NCBI GenBank assembly: GCA_016748015.1
Contig: JAAOMT010000571.1
Span: 1,181,095 to 1,245,094, forward strand
DNA length: 64,000 nucleotides
Direction: 5' to 3'
From: Geosiphon pyriformis
Lineage: Eukaryota; Glomeromycota; Glomeromycetes; Archaeosporales; Geosiphonaceae
This document shows, piece by piece, positions 32,318 to 43,770 of this stretch. How positions within the stretch are numbered: the first letter of the stretch is position 1; every line of letters begins with the position of its first letter. Below the pieces are notes generated by a model, which searched no databases, was not told the DNA's origin, and worked only from the letters and a program-made list of their open reading frames with translations. Made by a program: the position numbers and the translations under genes.

Positions 32318-33829
32318 TTGTCTCTAAAAAAAAAAGATGATGTTCTGAAAGATGGTGCTGCTTGTGAAATGGTCTTGTCTAAAAAATCAGTTAATGGTTC
32401 TTGGGAGTTTGAAACTGATGACACTACTGAATTTAATAGTGTTAATATGGAAGAGGAGTGTTTTGTAGAAAAAACCAGTGTGAATTATGGTGAAAGAAGT
32501 CTGTTCAATGAGGGTGATTCCAACCAAACACCAAAAAGTCCAAGATTGGTGACAAAAAAAACTTTGGGTATGCCATTAGAAAAGATTGATTTCTTGAATA
32601 GTGTTAATGATAATGATGTTTTTTTGGATGCTTCTGTGGTTTTCCCACTTCTATTGAAAAATCTGGTTAATGTTTCAGTTCAAAAGTTTTTTACTGTGAA
32701 TATTAGCTTGGATAAAGTCATTGGAAAGTCTTCTTAAAAAAAGCTTATAGTAGTCAGAAAGTTGTTTTCTAAAGTTAATGGTTTTGGGGAGGCCTCTACT
32801 TTCTCAAAATTTTCAGAAATCATCTGTGCTTTCTTCACTTCTGAATCTAGTTTAGCACAGGCTATAGAAAAAGCAAAAGCAGCAAATATTTTGGTAAATA
32901 CTAATCTCAAGAAATCTACTAATCATTTAGATCAGGCTGTAGTAATAAAACAAATTCCAATTAAAACATTGACTAAGACTGTGCATGCTGTACTATTCAG
33001 ATTTGAAATGGTTAAGTCGATCAAAATACAATTGTTGGGGCTATGGCAAAAGACTGTAGTAGAATTTAAGCAATTAGATTATGCTAATTTGGTCATAGCT
33101 AAATGGTTTATCTTGATCAAAAAAGATGCTATGTATATGGCCAGAGCTGATAATGACAAAGAATTTTGAAATACTAGGGACAGTTATAGAATACTGCTCT
33201 ATATTCTGCTTATTGAAATAAATGCACATAACATTTGGGATTTTATTGGTTCTGTAAGTGGAAAAATGTGTGTCATCGATCAACACTCTGTTACTAATGC
33301 TCAAGCCAGATGTGTTGTTGTTTGTTTTGACTCAGTTTAGTTACTAAATGCCATTTTGGGAATTACATCTGCCTTAAAGAGTATTAATTTGCACTGGTTT
33401 TGTCTAAATTCTATTAAGTGTACTAAATATGAGAAAGTGGGTCATATCTCTTTAAGCTGTTCTGGAGGTAGAAAATTTTCTTCTAGTGGTCTATCTTGCA
33501 AAATACTGTCAGAGATTGATAAAAACAGGCAGACATCCATTTATGCTAAATGTTTTGCTCCAATCTTCTGTTCTGTTTCTTTCAATAGTGTCTCTTGGGC
33601 CAAGATTGTTGGTGAGTCTTTACTCCCTTCTCTTCCTGTACATAATGACTTAAATGTTTCTGGTTCTTTTTCAGAGTTGAAACTTGCTCTAGCAGTATCT
33701 ATAGAATTGAACAATATATTTGCCACTTTTGAACATAGTTTCACCAGCCTTGTAGAATGCATTGACAAGTTGGCTAAAAGATTGAACACATCTGGATTAA
33801 TAGTTTCTCAGCCTAGTCCTGGATGTTAA
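32318..33829 (+). pseudogene. LINE C ORF1
   Basis: Open parts 32318-32737 and 32762-33169 hold EFETDDTTEFNSVNMEEECF, SKVNGFGEASTFSKFSEII, NTNLKKSTNHLDQAVVIKQI and IQLLGLWQKTVVEFKQLDYA, aligning with LINE A and B. TGA replaces the Trp codon at 33167. The knuckle at 33419-33460 reads C-x2-Y-x4-H-x4-C: the second Cys is Tyr (TGT to TAT). The C-terminal open part (33356-33829) ends with a coiled-coil-like SLVECIDKLAKRLNTSG. Non-functional RNA-binding protein. Confidence 0.85.
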
Positions 33830-34069
33830 CTGTTGATAACCCCTTTATTACAGAATTAAGGTGTAAATATAGTGATGAATAAGAGTTCAGGTGTGGTCAC
33901 TAGTAGTAAGGCTATTGCAGGAGCAGTGGTTTTTAATCCTTCAGTTGTCTTAAAAATGGAAAAAACTTTAAACAATTTGTTAATTATTGTTATAAGCCTT
34001 TCAGCTAAATAGGACAATGCTGGTTTGGTTCTTGCTTTTCATCCTTCCCAATAATAGATCTGGTCTGGA

Positions 34070-35150
34070 GAATTGCTATGTGCAATGTTTGGAGTATTAA
34101 TGTTTCTGCCAAACAGGAGGATATTGTTTAGTGGCACATAAATTCAGAGAATATAGTGTCTATTGTTACAAAAACAAAATTAAGGTCTAATATTAGGCCA
34201 TAGATTATGAACAAATTCAATAGTATGTATATTTTTACATTTGATCTAAATAATGGGTTTTTTAAGGCTAAAGTGACAATAATCATGAACAATTCTCTGG
34301 CTCAACATGTTTTTAAGATAGAGAAGATTTCTGGTCATGTTGTTTTAGTGCATTTTCTTTTCAAGAGCAAGATTTTGGTCTCAATTATTGGTTTGTACAC
34401 TTGTGCCTCTTCTGGTGACCAATTTGACTAGACACCTAATATTAATTTTTTTATAGCTTGGGTGGTTAATTCCAGTAGTTTTATTGTTTTGGATGGTGAT
34501 TTCAATGAGGGCAGGTTTAAAAAAAGTGCAAGTTATAAATTCTGTTCAGGTCTGGATTTGGTCAATTCTTTTGGTGAATATTTTTTGGTTAAAGCTTCTA
34601 CATGGAACAACTTAAGGGATATTGAGAAAGTTATTGATCACATCTTTGTTAATAAGAGCTTGATTTTGGCTGTAGCCAGTCACAAAATTGACTTAGTGTC
34701 TGAGTTTTTTAACACTAATCACAAAGCTGTCTCAGTTTTAATGGGCTTGGATGGTCTTTTGGATGTTTAATTAGGAGACATATGCAAACACACTAATAAG
34801 AATTGCTGAAAGTTCAAGCTGAAGGACATAGATGTTAATAGGTGGAAATGTTTTATGGAATGTTTTTCAGACAAATTTTTAAAGAAGTCAGGTATATTTT
34901 ATGATGTAAAATATAGTGGTAATTTGGATGCCATATGAGATATTCTTAAAAAGATGATAATTAATTTTGTTGATGAAATCTTCTCCAAACTCTGGTTTAG
35001 TGAGTTCAATAGTATAAAAAACAAGTCATCTTCAAAATTTTATAGGTTGGAATTGTTGAAGTCTAAAATTGTTAATAGTATAAATTCAGGTCTGAATTTG
35101 GAGTTGGTACTTAAGTAGGCATAAATGAAAAAGAAGCATTCAAGATTCAT
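34070..35150 (+). pseudogene. LINE C ORF2 endonuclease and linker
   Basis: Begins MCNVWSINVSAKQEDIV near 34076. It includes SIVTKTKLRSNIRP (catalytic Glu of ETK now Lys), VLDGDFNEGRFKKSASYKF (GDFN intact), VIDHIFVNKSLI and SEFFNTNHKAVSVLM (final D-H now N-H). Stops occur at 34129, 34201, 34429 and 34768. G-to-A change explains E to K and D to N. Confidence 0.83.
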
Positions 35151-36880
35151 ATTATAATCAATAAAGATACTAAAGTTAAGGATATTTTGTATCCCATTTT
35201 AGTTGTTAAAAGAGGTTACCACAGGTCCAAATATCATGAATCTAGAGTTGTTAAAGATAATTTCATCAGAATAGCCATGGCAAAATACATGGAAAATTTT
35301 TGTTTAAATAAGAGGAAAATAATAAAAAGTATTTTGGATCGGCCTTTTAAGAAGATGGTTCTCGATCATTTAATTATTAATGATAAGTTTATCTTGGAGT
35401 TTCAGGCTGTCAAATTTTTAATTGATACTATAATAAAAGATTGGACAAAGAAACACTTAGTTTCTGGTGCTCTGTCAAATTATTGGCTTGATTAATATGC
35501 TTCCTTAGGTTACATCAATGATAATACATTCTTAGGAGTTATGTATGACATTAGTATGAATAAGCTTCTACAGGTTGTCAGGGACTTGCCAGATAGTAAG
35601 ACTGCTGGGCTTTCTGGTATTTCCAATGAACTTTGAAAGCACAATAATTCTCTAGTTCTCAATAGTCTTTTGAGCATTTTCAATAGATGTTTGAAATCTG
35701 AAGAAATTTCTATGCAATGGAGGAGATTCTGGGTTTTTATGATTCCTAAACTATATAATTGAGAGAGTACTCTTATTAACACTAGGCTGATAGCACTGAT
35801 TGAGACTGTGTAAAAGATTTTGTCTAAGATCTTTTCAGATAGGATTTTTTTGGCTTGCAATAGGTTTGATATTTTGCATGGTGACAATTTTTTGGTATTA
35901 AAGAACACTTCCATACAATCCTCTATTTTTGCTGTTGGCTTAATTGTTGAAGATGCTTTGTAAAAAAACAGGAAGTTATGGTTGGTTTTTCAGGATATGC
36001 ACAAAGTCTATGATTCTGTCAAATGGTCTCATTTGTTCAATAGTTTAATTAGGATCAAAATGTGTCTCTGCTTCATAAGCTTCTTTGGCAGTATACACAA
36101 TAATAGATTCAACTAAGTTATGACAGATTTTGGTCTGTCTGATGGTTATGTTGTGCATAATAGTCTAGATCAAAAGAAGATGTTTTTACTATTGCTATGG
36201 CAAATTTTCTATGACTTATTGCTCTGTGAATTCAAAAAACATGAACAATTATATAGCTACAGAATGTGTTCAAAGTTTTATATTAAGTCTAGTAAGTCTG
36301 ATCTTAATAGTAACAGAACTTCATTCTTTGCTGCAGGTGCCTTTGTTAATAACACAATTTAGATTGAAAACTGCTTAATGGCAATACAAAACATCTTGAA
36401 CATAGCCAGTGAGTTTTTTTATATAATAATATTTCAATAAATACTAAGAAAACTATTGCTATTCTCATTAACTAAAGTGTCTAGAAGGCTGAACTGTCTA
36501 TTAGTGAATCAAGAATTTTAATGGCTGAGAAAGGCAAGTTTTATTGTTATTTGGAAATTTTTTTGTTAATTGAGAGCTTGTTCAAACCAAGTTTAGCCAA
36601 AGCTCATGCCAATATCAAATTCTTTTTAAATGTGGTTTTGAGAAAGGCCATTATTGAGAAGCAATTTTTGTATTTAGTTTCTATTGTTCTGCAGCCTATT
36701 ATTTGTTATAGATTTCAATTTAGCTTTGCTTTTAAAAGTGTTTGTGAAAAATAAAACAAATTATTGAAAAAAGGACTTAAGTTCAAGACAAATTTGCTTA
36801 GAGACTTTTCTAGTGTAATACTGCATTATCCTAAGTTATATGGCCTGAAGCCTTTTAAGCAGATGCTATTATCCGAGTAG
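35151..36880 (+). pseudogene. LINE C ORF2 reverse transcriptase, first part
   Basis: Pre-RT block FIRIAMAKYMENFCLNKRKI at 35265-35325, then MYDISMNKLLQVVRDLPDSK (fingers), SKIFSDRIFLACNRF near 35820, WLVFQDMHKVYDSVKW (first Asp), MTDFGLSDGYVVHNSLDQKK (palm) and GAFVNNTI with the catalytic box at 36342-36353 reading FVNN, followed by TAG for Trp. The thumb reads SINTKKTIAILIN. It stops at GLKPFKQMLLSE (36840-36880), where an LTR fragment intervenes. Confidence 0.88.
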
Positions 36881-37527
36881 AAAAACCAATATAAAGTTAT
36901 GAAGAAATATGACCAGAACATGACATAATACAGAATAGTATGCAATAATGTTAGATAATGCATTATAACNNNNNNNNNNNNNNNNNNNNNNNNNNNNNNN
37001 NNNNNNNNNNNNNNNNNNNNNNNNNNNNNNNNNNNNNNNNNAGCATAACTGCCTCAAACTATTAATAATTTAGACCAATTGCTCTTGATAATAACAATTG
37101 ACAATAATAATTTTTTTTTATTTTTTTTTATTTTTTTCTTTCTTTTTTTTGTGAAGTGACAACATAGTAAAATCAACTGTCTGGGAATAAACTTCATAAT
37201 AGTCTGGTAAAAAAAGGAAACTCTTTCTAGGTTTTTAGATATTAACATTATCTTAATAGCTTACCAGAAGAGCAAAAAGACAATGCCAGATCCTAATAAT
37301 TGTGCTTATTAGTTCAGAGAAAAAAACTCACTTTTATAAAAAGTTGCAATTAGCAAGAACCAAAACTCTGTGCCTTATAACCAAAGAACTCAATAGATAA
37401 ATTCACAACCAGTAAAATAAGATTTTCAGAAACTGATAATCAAGATTAAACCACTGGAATTACGTAAAACATGCCTTACTAATAATTGAGAGCACCAAAC
37501 ATTACCATCTCTTTACCCCACCAAGTT
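36881..37527 (+). repeat. LTR fragment of a fourth gypsy LTR subtype, containing the assembly gap
   Basis: Sits between LINE C residues ending KPFKQMLLSE and those resuming SLMANLVNFSNAGKTF. After the gap it carries the LTR leader layout: CAATTG/CAATTG stem (37076-37100) with loop CTCTTGATAATAA, a T-rich tract, CTGGTAA (37204-37210) pairing with TTACCAG (37261-37267), and GAGCACCAAACATTACC near the end, finishing ACTCATAACA. The left terminus lacks the TGTTAC motif, so it is truncated or decayed, and its length is uncertain because of the Ns. Confidence 0.6.
36970..37041. other. Assembly gap (72 N)
   Basis: Run of undetermined bases inside the LTR fragment, a likely collapse or break at a repeat. 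Confidence 0.99.
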
Positions 37528-39334
37528 TACTCATAACAGTGCTTACTGAAAGTTTGATGGCCAACCTGGTCAATTTTAGTAATGCTGGTAAAACTTTTTG
37601 CAGATTTTTTGACCATAGAGCAATGGACTTACAAACAGCCAGTTGGATGCCCTAGCACTCTTTCTGTTTTTCAGTCACATTACCTATTAATTCTTTAAAT
37701 TGTTTTTTAGCTGGTGCTATACATATTTTCACTTTGTGCAACACTTTCTTGGGTGGTGTTCTTTCTAATGTTTTTTGGACTGAAACTGGTGTGTCAATCT
37801 TGGATGTATTGGGTCTAAGTAATTATCTGGATGTGAGAAATTTTTTTAAAAAATATGGCTTTATTTTTGCCAATCAACTTTTAGATCATTATGGCATGTG
37901 CTTCACTTAAAACACCTTTTGCAGATAAAAGAAGCTTGACCCCAAAGGTCCAATTCCTATCTGGTTTGTTTCTATTACTGATTTTGTCAAAAATGGTGGT
38001 TTGGACAATAGTATGACTATGGTGTCTTATTCTGCTTCCACCAACTTTTTTTGTGACATTGGTTTTATTTTTGAGCATTTGTTTGTCTCCAAGTATGGCT
38101 TCATTGATGTTTACATTGATAGTTCTGTTAGAGATTTGGGGTTTATTGGTGCCTGTAGTGGCAGTACAGCTTATTTTTCAAAAGCTGATGCAAACATTAG
38201 TATGAAAGTTCTTGGCTTATTGTCTTCTACACTGGTAGAACTGCAAGTTATTACTTTAGTATTGAAATGTATACCTGTTTCTAGCACAGTTATCTTGTTC
38301 ACAGACAGTTAGACATTGCTGGATATATGCAAGTTTAATGTGGGTGTTTCTAGTCCTGATTTTTGCTGCAAATGCTGGATCAAGAAAGAGCATATTTGTT
38401 AAGCTATTTCAAAAAATAATTTGTCAGTCATGTGGAGAAAAGTCAAAAGACATTCAGACATTGTTGAAAATGAGCAAGTGAATTTTTTTGCTAATACAGT
38501 AGTTTTTTTAAGTCTGTACTGTCCCTAAGTGTACCATGTTACTTTCTTAGTATTGAAAACAGATCTGTTTCTGGGAATGCATATTATTTTGTCAAGAATT
38601 TGTTCAACACTGTTAATTTTGTCAGTTGAGAATCTAGGTGTGATGCCAGCATTATTGATATTAGTATTGTTAGCAACATTGATGTATCCAAGTTTTTTGG
38701 TGTTTGGCATCCTAATGGTAGAATTTGTTCCAGTTATATTAGTTTATCTTTAGCTTCTTTGTGGTCTTATCTTATAAAGTCTTTGCATTGTTACCTGCCA
38801 GTTACCATAAAAAAGAGGTTGTATGATCCTAAATATTTTAGCATGGCATGTATTAAGTATGGGATGGTTAAGGACTCTGATCATTTGTTTTTATGTATGT
38901 ATGATGACAATACCAAAAAAAATATATTATTAACCATTAATATAGAGTGGTGTGAGCTGGTTGGTAATTCTGCTGTAAAAAGTAGAGTGGTACAATCTCT
39001 GCATGAGGCTGAATTATCTGGTAATTTGTACATGTTATTGGCCAAAGAATTTGTGTTAAAAAACTAGACAGCTGATGCTGTCTTGTGTCTTGGCTCTGCT
39101 TCTGGTAACAGTTTAATTGTCAAGTTAGTTCACAGTCTTGCCAAGAGTTATAGGTCTAATATCTGGTTGTCTATTGCCAAATTAAGAGCTTTTTATGAGA
39201 AGCACAATCTTTTACCATATAATAAATTTGCTGTGCTGTCAGTTGTTGGTTTGTTAGACTTGTGGGCTGTTGAAGTCATCTGCAGCTTTGGTATTAGGTT
39301 AGATATTCATATGTGTTTTGGTTTGTGTCTTTAT
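37528..39334 (+). pseudogene. LINE C ORF2: thumb/connection, RNase H and zinc-binding tail
   Basis: 37540-37690 aligns to the LINE B region MVCFANSVGVLGQLFKHRL. RNase H at about 38090-38510 has FIDVYIDSSVRDLGFIGACS (first Asp), LVELQVITLVLKC (Glu) and VILFTDS then a stop (third Asp), so all three catalytic acids survive. The tail has CIKYGMVKDSDHLFLC (38850-38897) and NIWLSIAKLRAFYEKHNLL (39160-39210). The reading frame runs to 39343, but its last bases are Gypsy D LTR. Stops at 38311, 38400, 38527 and 39066. Confidence 0.85.
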
Positions 39335-40294
39335 TGTTACTGAAGGTTTTTGGTCTCTTTTTTTTGAATGTTATTAATGTTAATTTGCTGTGAATTTATG
39401 TTTTCAGAAAGTAGTTGGATTTCCAGTAACTGAATTTATCTTCAAATTATTTCTTATAATTTGAACTCCTGGGCTTATAAGTAGAATGACCAATTCTGTG
39501 CCAGTTGTTTTATATAGTTACATTGTAGTAAATATCAACTCTTTCCCAGAAATTGCTCATCTGGAAGCTTACTAAAAATGTGTAATTACTTTGCTGTGAA
39601 AGTCAACTTTTCTACAGGAATCTTGTTTGTAGGCTACCTTAATAATTATAATAAAAAAGAAAAAAAATATAAAAGAAATAGAATTTATTAAGAGAAACGT
39701 TTTCTATTCAGGCCTGGAGTCACTAACAGATTATTGAAATTGGTAGCTAATCAATTTCAAAACATTAGTTGTATTGAAGAAATTTCAAGTGTAATAATCA
39801 AAGGATTTGGTTTTCAAATATTTTAATTTTTATTTGAATGTATAAAAGATGATTTGTTTTTAATTAAGATATTTAAAGTAAAGTACTATGATAAGATACT
39901 ATGAGAAAATATATTTTCTTGAAGAAAAAAGCTCTTCTTTTATACAACTTGTTGTAGTATTAGTCTTTAAACTTGCACTTTTCTCTTTGCTACAATTTGG
40001 ATGAACTAAAGATACATTTCGGCAAACTGCAAGTTATTTCACTGAATTATTGATTATTTCGGCCAATTTTCATTAATTTCAGCGAATTTTGCTATGTTAA
40101 ATGGTTCAGAGTATTGTGTAATTTGATTATCTTAATTTCTATGGTACAAATCAGATTATTAATTAAGTAATAATATTTGATAATTTGATTAAATAATAAG
40201 TAATATTCGAAATAATAATAATATATGCTAATTAATAATAGAAATTATGAGAGTAATTTCATGCTAATTAATAGCTAAAATTCTGTTAATAACA
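39335..40294 (-). repeat. Gypsy D 3' LTR (960 bp)
   Basis: Matches 58396-59354 closely and the solo LTR 7919-8901. The plus strand begins TGTTACTGAAGG and ends TTAATAACA. Internal marks include AGCTCTTCTTTTATACAACTTGTTGTAG and tandem TTTCGGCAAACT-type short repeats near 40015-40090. Differences from the 5' LTR are mostly transitions. Confidence 0.95.
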
Positions 40295-40982
40295 TAATCT
40301 CCTCCTTAAGACTAAGCTCTATTAAAGTCCAAGCACTATCTGTAATATTAAGATAGTAGTTTAAGATAATTGAAGTGATTTGGTCTGAAAATTGTTGAAA
40401 TTTCAGTTCTGTGAACTTTCCAATGTATTGAATCTTTATTGGATAGAGTATTGGGTTTTGTAGAATGTTTTCACAAATGTTGAATAAATCATAGAGTCTA
40501 AATGCTGCTCTAAGTTTGTAGTAAGTGTTTATTGGTCCAGCTGTTGTCTTGAATTCATTGTGAATTTGTTTTTGTATAGCCTCAAAAGTGATATTGGTTG
40601 CTTTAAGTTCCAGTTTTTGTTTATAAAGTGTTTTTCTAATATGAAAATATCTATATATAAGAGTATGTTTATTGTTCTGTTCATTGAGGAATAGTAAAAG
40701 TTTTTGTTGCATTGTGGTATTTGGTAGAATCTCAATAAGAGCAAATAAAAAATTTTCTTTTAGTGCTTGCTTTAAAAGTTCTGGTAATTGATTTCCAGAG
40801 TAATTTTTTGTTTTTTTTCTATTGGGATGATAATTCTGAGAATTATTTACTATTAGGGCTGTGGTTTCTTTCTGAATGTAATTAATTTGACTTTTATTAA
40901 TTGTTATGGATAAGTCAGAAAGTGTTTTCAAAGCTAACATTAATTTTTGGAATATTTGTTGAATATTTCGGGGAATAATCAT
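40275..40982 (-). CDS. Gypsy D ORF3, intact 235-codon ORF of unknown function
   Basis: Starts MIIPRNIQQIFQKLMLALKT just after the pol end and is the only long uninterrupted reading frame of Gypsy D. It is rich in Leu, Ile, Asn, Gln and Lys and predicted all-helical by eye: KETTALIVNNSQ, LLKQALKENFLFALIEILPN, LLFLNEQNNKHTLIYRYFHI, TYYKLRAAFRLYDLF, and an acidic end ELSLKEEIMLLTEF. No signal peptide or membrane segment. The last codons run through the polypurine tract and about 20 bases into the 3' LTR. Gypsy A and B carry a related ORF at the same place. Whether it is an accessory Gag-like or nucleic-acid-binding protein is unknown. Confidence 0.6.
   Translation of the reverse strand: MIIPRNIQQIFQKLMLALKTLSDLSITINKSQINYIQKETTALIVNNSQNYHPNRKKTKNYSGNQLPELLKQALKENFLFALIEILPNTTMQQKLLLFLNEQNNKHTLIYRYFHIRKTLYKQKLELKATNITFEAIQKQIHNEFKTTAGPINTYYKLRAAFRLYDLFNICENILQNPILYPIKIQYIGKFTELKFQQFSDQITSIILNYYLNITDSAWTLIELSLKEEIMLLTEF
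40295..40308 (-). other. Polypurine tract, Gypsy D (inside ORF3)
   Basis: Minus-strand AAGGAGGAGATTA directly abuts the LTR terminus and encodes part of the ORF3 end (KEEIM). Confidence 0.65.
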
Positions 40983-41099
40983 GATAAAAGTGGTTAACTA
41001 ATAAAAAAAAAGAATAAAAAAAATTATTTTTGGATATGGGGTTTTATTTGTTTTTGGGTTTGTGTGTTTTTTGTAATTATTTACTATTTTTGTTTTTGT

Positions 41100-42660
41100 G
41101 TGTTATTAAAAGGATTATTGTAAAATTATGTTGAATTAAGTGTTTAAGTTTGGTTGTTGTTCTATTATAATTATTGGTTCTAAATTTCGGGAAATATCTT
41201 CAGGATTAATTAAAGAGAAATGTGTACCAATTTGTGGAATTAATGGTTCAGGATTGTTTCTGAAGTAATAGTGTTTCAATTGATCTTTATGTGCAACTTT
41301 TGCTAGTACTTTGTCATCAAGTCTTAACTTGTATGATCTATTGTCTAGAATTTCGTGAATATAAAATGGTTTATTCCATTTATGTTCAAATTTTCCACTC
41401 TATTGTTTTTCAGTATAAGAGAATTTTATTTCCAACTTTAAATTTGTTGGTAACTGGTGGCAGTTTGTTGTTATGGTTTTCTTTTTGTAGAGCTTGAAAG
41501 TGTTTAATATGAATGGCTATTATGTATCTCTTTTCTTCCAATGTACTAAGAAGAGTGTAAGCTTTTTTTTGAAGCATTTCTTGAAAGTTTTCTTTATTGA
41601 TTGGTTGTATTGGGTATGTTTCTACTGTAAAATTAATTGGTAATATTGCTGTCCTTCCATAAGTAAGATTAAATAGTATGTGTTTTGTGGTATCTTGTTT
41701 TAGTGTTTTATATGCTAGTAACACTGATGAAATAAAGATATTTCATTTCTGCTCAAAATTTGTTGAGACTTTGGTTAAAAATTCATACAATGTTTTGTTA
41801 AACTATTCTACAAGTCCATTTGTTTGGAGATGATAAGGTAATGATAAAAGTCTTTTAACATTGAATTGTTCACAAATTTTTTGTATCAAGTTGTTCACAA
41901 AATGTGTTTCTTGATTAGATAAAAGTTTAATTGGGCATTCATGTCTACAAATAATGTCTTCATAAATGAAATTTGCTACTGATTTTGCATCTGCTCTTTG
42001 AATGGCTCTAGCTTTAGGCCATTTGATAAGATAATTTACTGCAATTGCAATATAACGATTTCCTTGGATTGTGATAGATAATGGTCTGACTAAATCAATT
42101 TCAACTCTGTTAAAAGATTTTCCAACTTTGATTGGATTTAAAGATTCTGTGGGGTGAGTTCCTCCTCTTTTTTGACAACTATCACAAGATTCTACATATT
42201 GTTGAATGTTTTTTTGCATGTGAGGCCAAAAGTAATGTTCAAGAATTCTTTGAATTGTTCCATCTCTTTCCAAGTGTGCTGAAGAAAGATCTGTGTGCAT
42301 ATTGTATAGAATTGTTTTTTTTTTCATTTTTCTGTATTAATTTGAGTGGTTGATTTGGGTTTCTGTGATTTTTGTAATAAATTTTGTTGTGATATATGAA
42401 ATATTGTTTAAATTGGTGTTGTAATCGATGTTTTTTACTTAGAGACCAATTTTCTGGCATGGTAAAAGTTTCCAAATAGTTTTTAATATTGTTGTAATTT
42501 TTGGGATTTATTGTTGTTTGGTTATTTTGTTGGTAGATTGGTAAGTTGTAGTGGATTTGTTGTTGGTGTTAATTTTGTCTCATTCTTGAGAGGCTATCAA
42601 CATTGGTGTGTAGTTTTCCTGGTTTGTAATATACAATATATTTGTAGTTTGCTAAAAAGT
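41100..42660 (-). pseudogene. Gypsy D integrase
   Basis: The N-terminal zinc part has YNMHTDLSSAHLERDGTIQR and YVESCDSCQKRGGTH (C-x2-C intact). The core has RVEIDLVRPLS (first Asp), LLSNQETHFVN (second Asp now Asn) and TNGLVE followed by a stop. It continues VLLAYKTLKQDTTKHILFNL and YGRTAILPINFTVETY. The tail is riddled with stops, and pol ends near 41140 with RNLEPIIIIEQQPNLNT. Inactive. Confidence 0.87.
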
Positions 42661-43770
42661 CATTCCATTGAGACTGTTTGGCATTTTGTTTGGTTTTCTT
42701 TTTATTGAGCCATTTGAGGCCAAATATTATCAGTTATGATGTCAAATTTTTTTCCATTCTTCAGGTATTGTTAAAAATGTTTAATAGCCCAAATGACTGT
42801 GGCAGCTTCTAATTTAGTTGAGTCATATTTGAGTTCTGTTGGCTTGAGTGTTCTATTGGCATAGACAATGATTTGTTCTTGGCCATTTTTATTTAATTGT
42901 AATAAGATGGTACCAAATGCTATATGTAAGACATTAGTGGCTAGTTGGAATTATTTGTTGAAGTCTGGGTAAGCAAGAATTGGGGCTGTTGTCAATTTTG
43001 TTTTGAGAGTTTCAAAAGCTTTTTGTTGTTCTTCAGTTCATTGATATGACACGTTTTTATTGATAAAATAATTGAGTGGTTTGGCAATTTCTGAGAATCT
43101 TTTTATGAATTTTTGATAGTAAGAGGCTAATCTTACAAATCTTCATAGCTCTGTGATATTTTTGGAAGTTTGAAAGTTTTTAACAACACTAATTGTTCCA
43201 GGGTTTAATTTGACTCCATCTTTGCTAACAATATGTCCAAAAAAAATTAAACTTGTTTTTCCAAAGTAATATTTCTCAATATTTAACTTTAATCCTGCTT
43301 TCTGTAATCGTTGAAAAACTTCTTACAGATGAATAAGATGGGCTTCAAAACTTGGTAAGTACACATTAGTATTATCCAGATAGACAACTACTAATTGTCA
43401 TAAGAGTCTTTTATATACAACATCTATGAATTATTGGAATGTTGTTGGTATATTGCAAAGTCCAAAAGGCATAACATTAAACTCATAGTTTCTTTTTTAA
43501 GTGGTAAATGCTGTTTTGAGTCGATCTTTTGGGTCTATTTCGATTTGCTAGTATCTACTTTTCAAGTCTAAAGTTGAGAAAAACTTGGCTTTTCCTAGAG
43601 CATCTAGCATGTCATTAATTTTTAGTAGAGAGTAGGCATTTCTAATTATCACATTGTTCAGTTGGTAATAGTCAACACAAAATCTGATTTTTCCATTTTT
43701 CTTTTTAACAAAGACTACTGATAAGGCCCAAGAACTTTTTAATGGTTGAATCAATTTATTATTAAGCATT
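42661..43770 (-). pseudogene. Gypsy D reverse transcriptase and RNase H
   Basis: RT begins MLNNKLIQPLKSSWALSVVF, then KIRFCVDYYQLNNVIIRNAY, FFSTLDLKSRY (first Asp) and VMPFGLCNIPTTFQ. The active-site box at 43371-43382 reads YLDN (second Asp lost). FGHIVSKDGVKL and NITEL follow. RNase H (about 42661-43010) has FQLATNVLHIAFGTILLQ, where the first Asp (T-D-A/V) is Asn, and YDSTKLEAATVIWAI with the Glu. Stops are frequent. Confidence 0.87.

Larger units (their letters stand above)
32150..39334 (+). mobile_element. LINE C, main segment (non-LTR retrotransposon)
   Basis: Plus-strand LINE of the same family as LINE A and B: ORF1, endonuclease, RT, RNase H, zinc tail. An LTR fragment with the assembly gap (36881-37527) interrupts RT, and Gypsy D cuts the element at 39334; the 3' end resumes at 59355. 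TTAT is duplicated at the Gypsy D edges (39331-39334 and 59355-59358). Many stops and the RT box FVNN show it is dead. The 5' end near 32150 is approximate. Confidence 0.9.

Noticed and set aside
36970-37041. Coding sequence through the N run
   Set aside because: Undetermined bases in an LTR fragment; any translation across it is meaningless.
40982-41200. Envelope gene after pol in Gypsy D
   Set aside because: No signal peptide, membrane helix or glycoprotein cysteine pattern in ORF3 or upstream.
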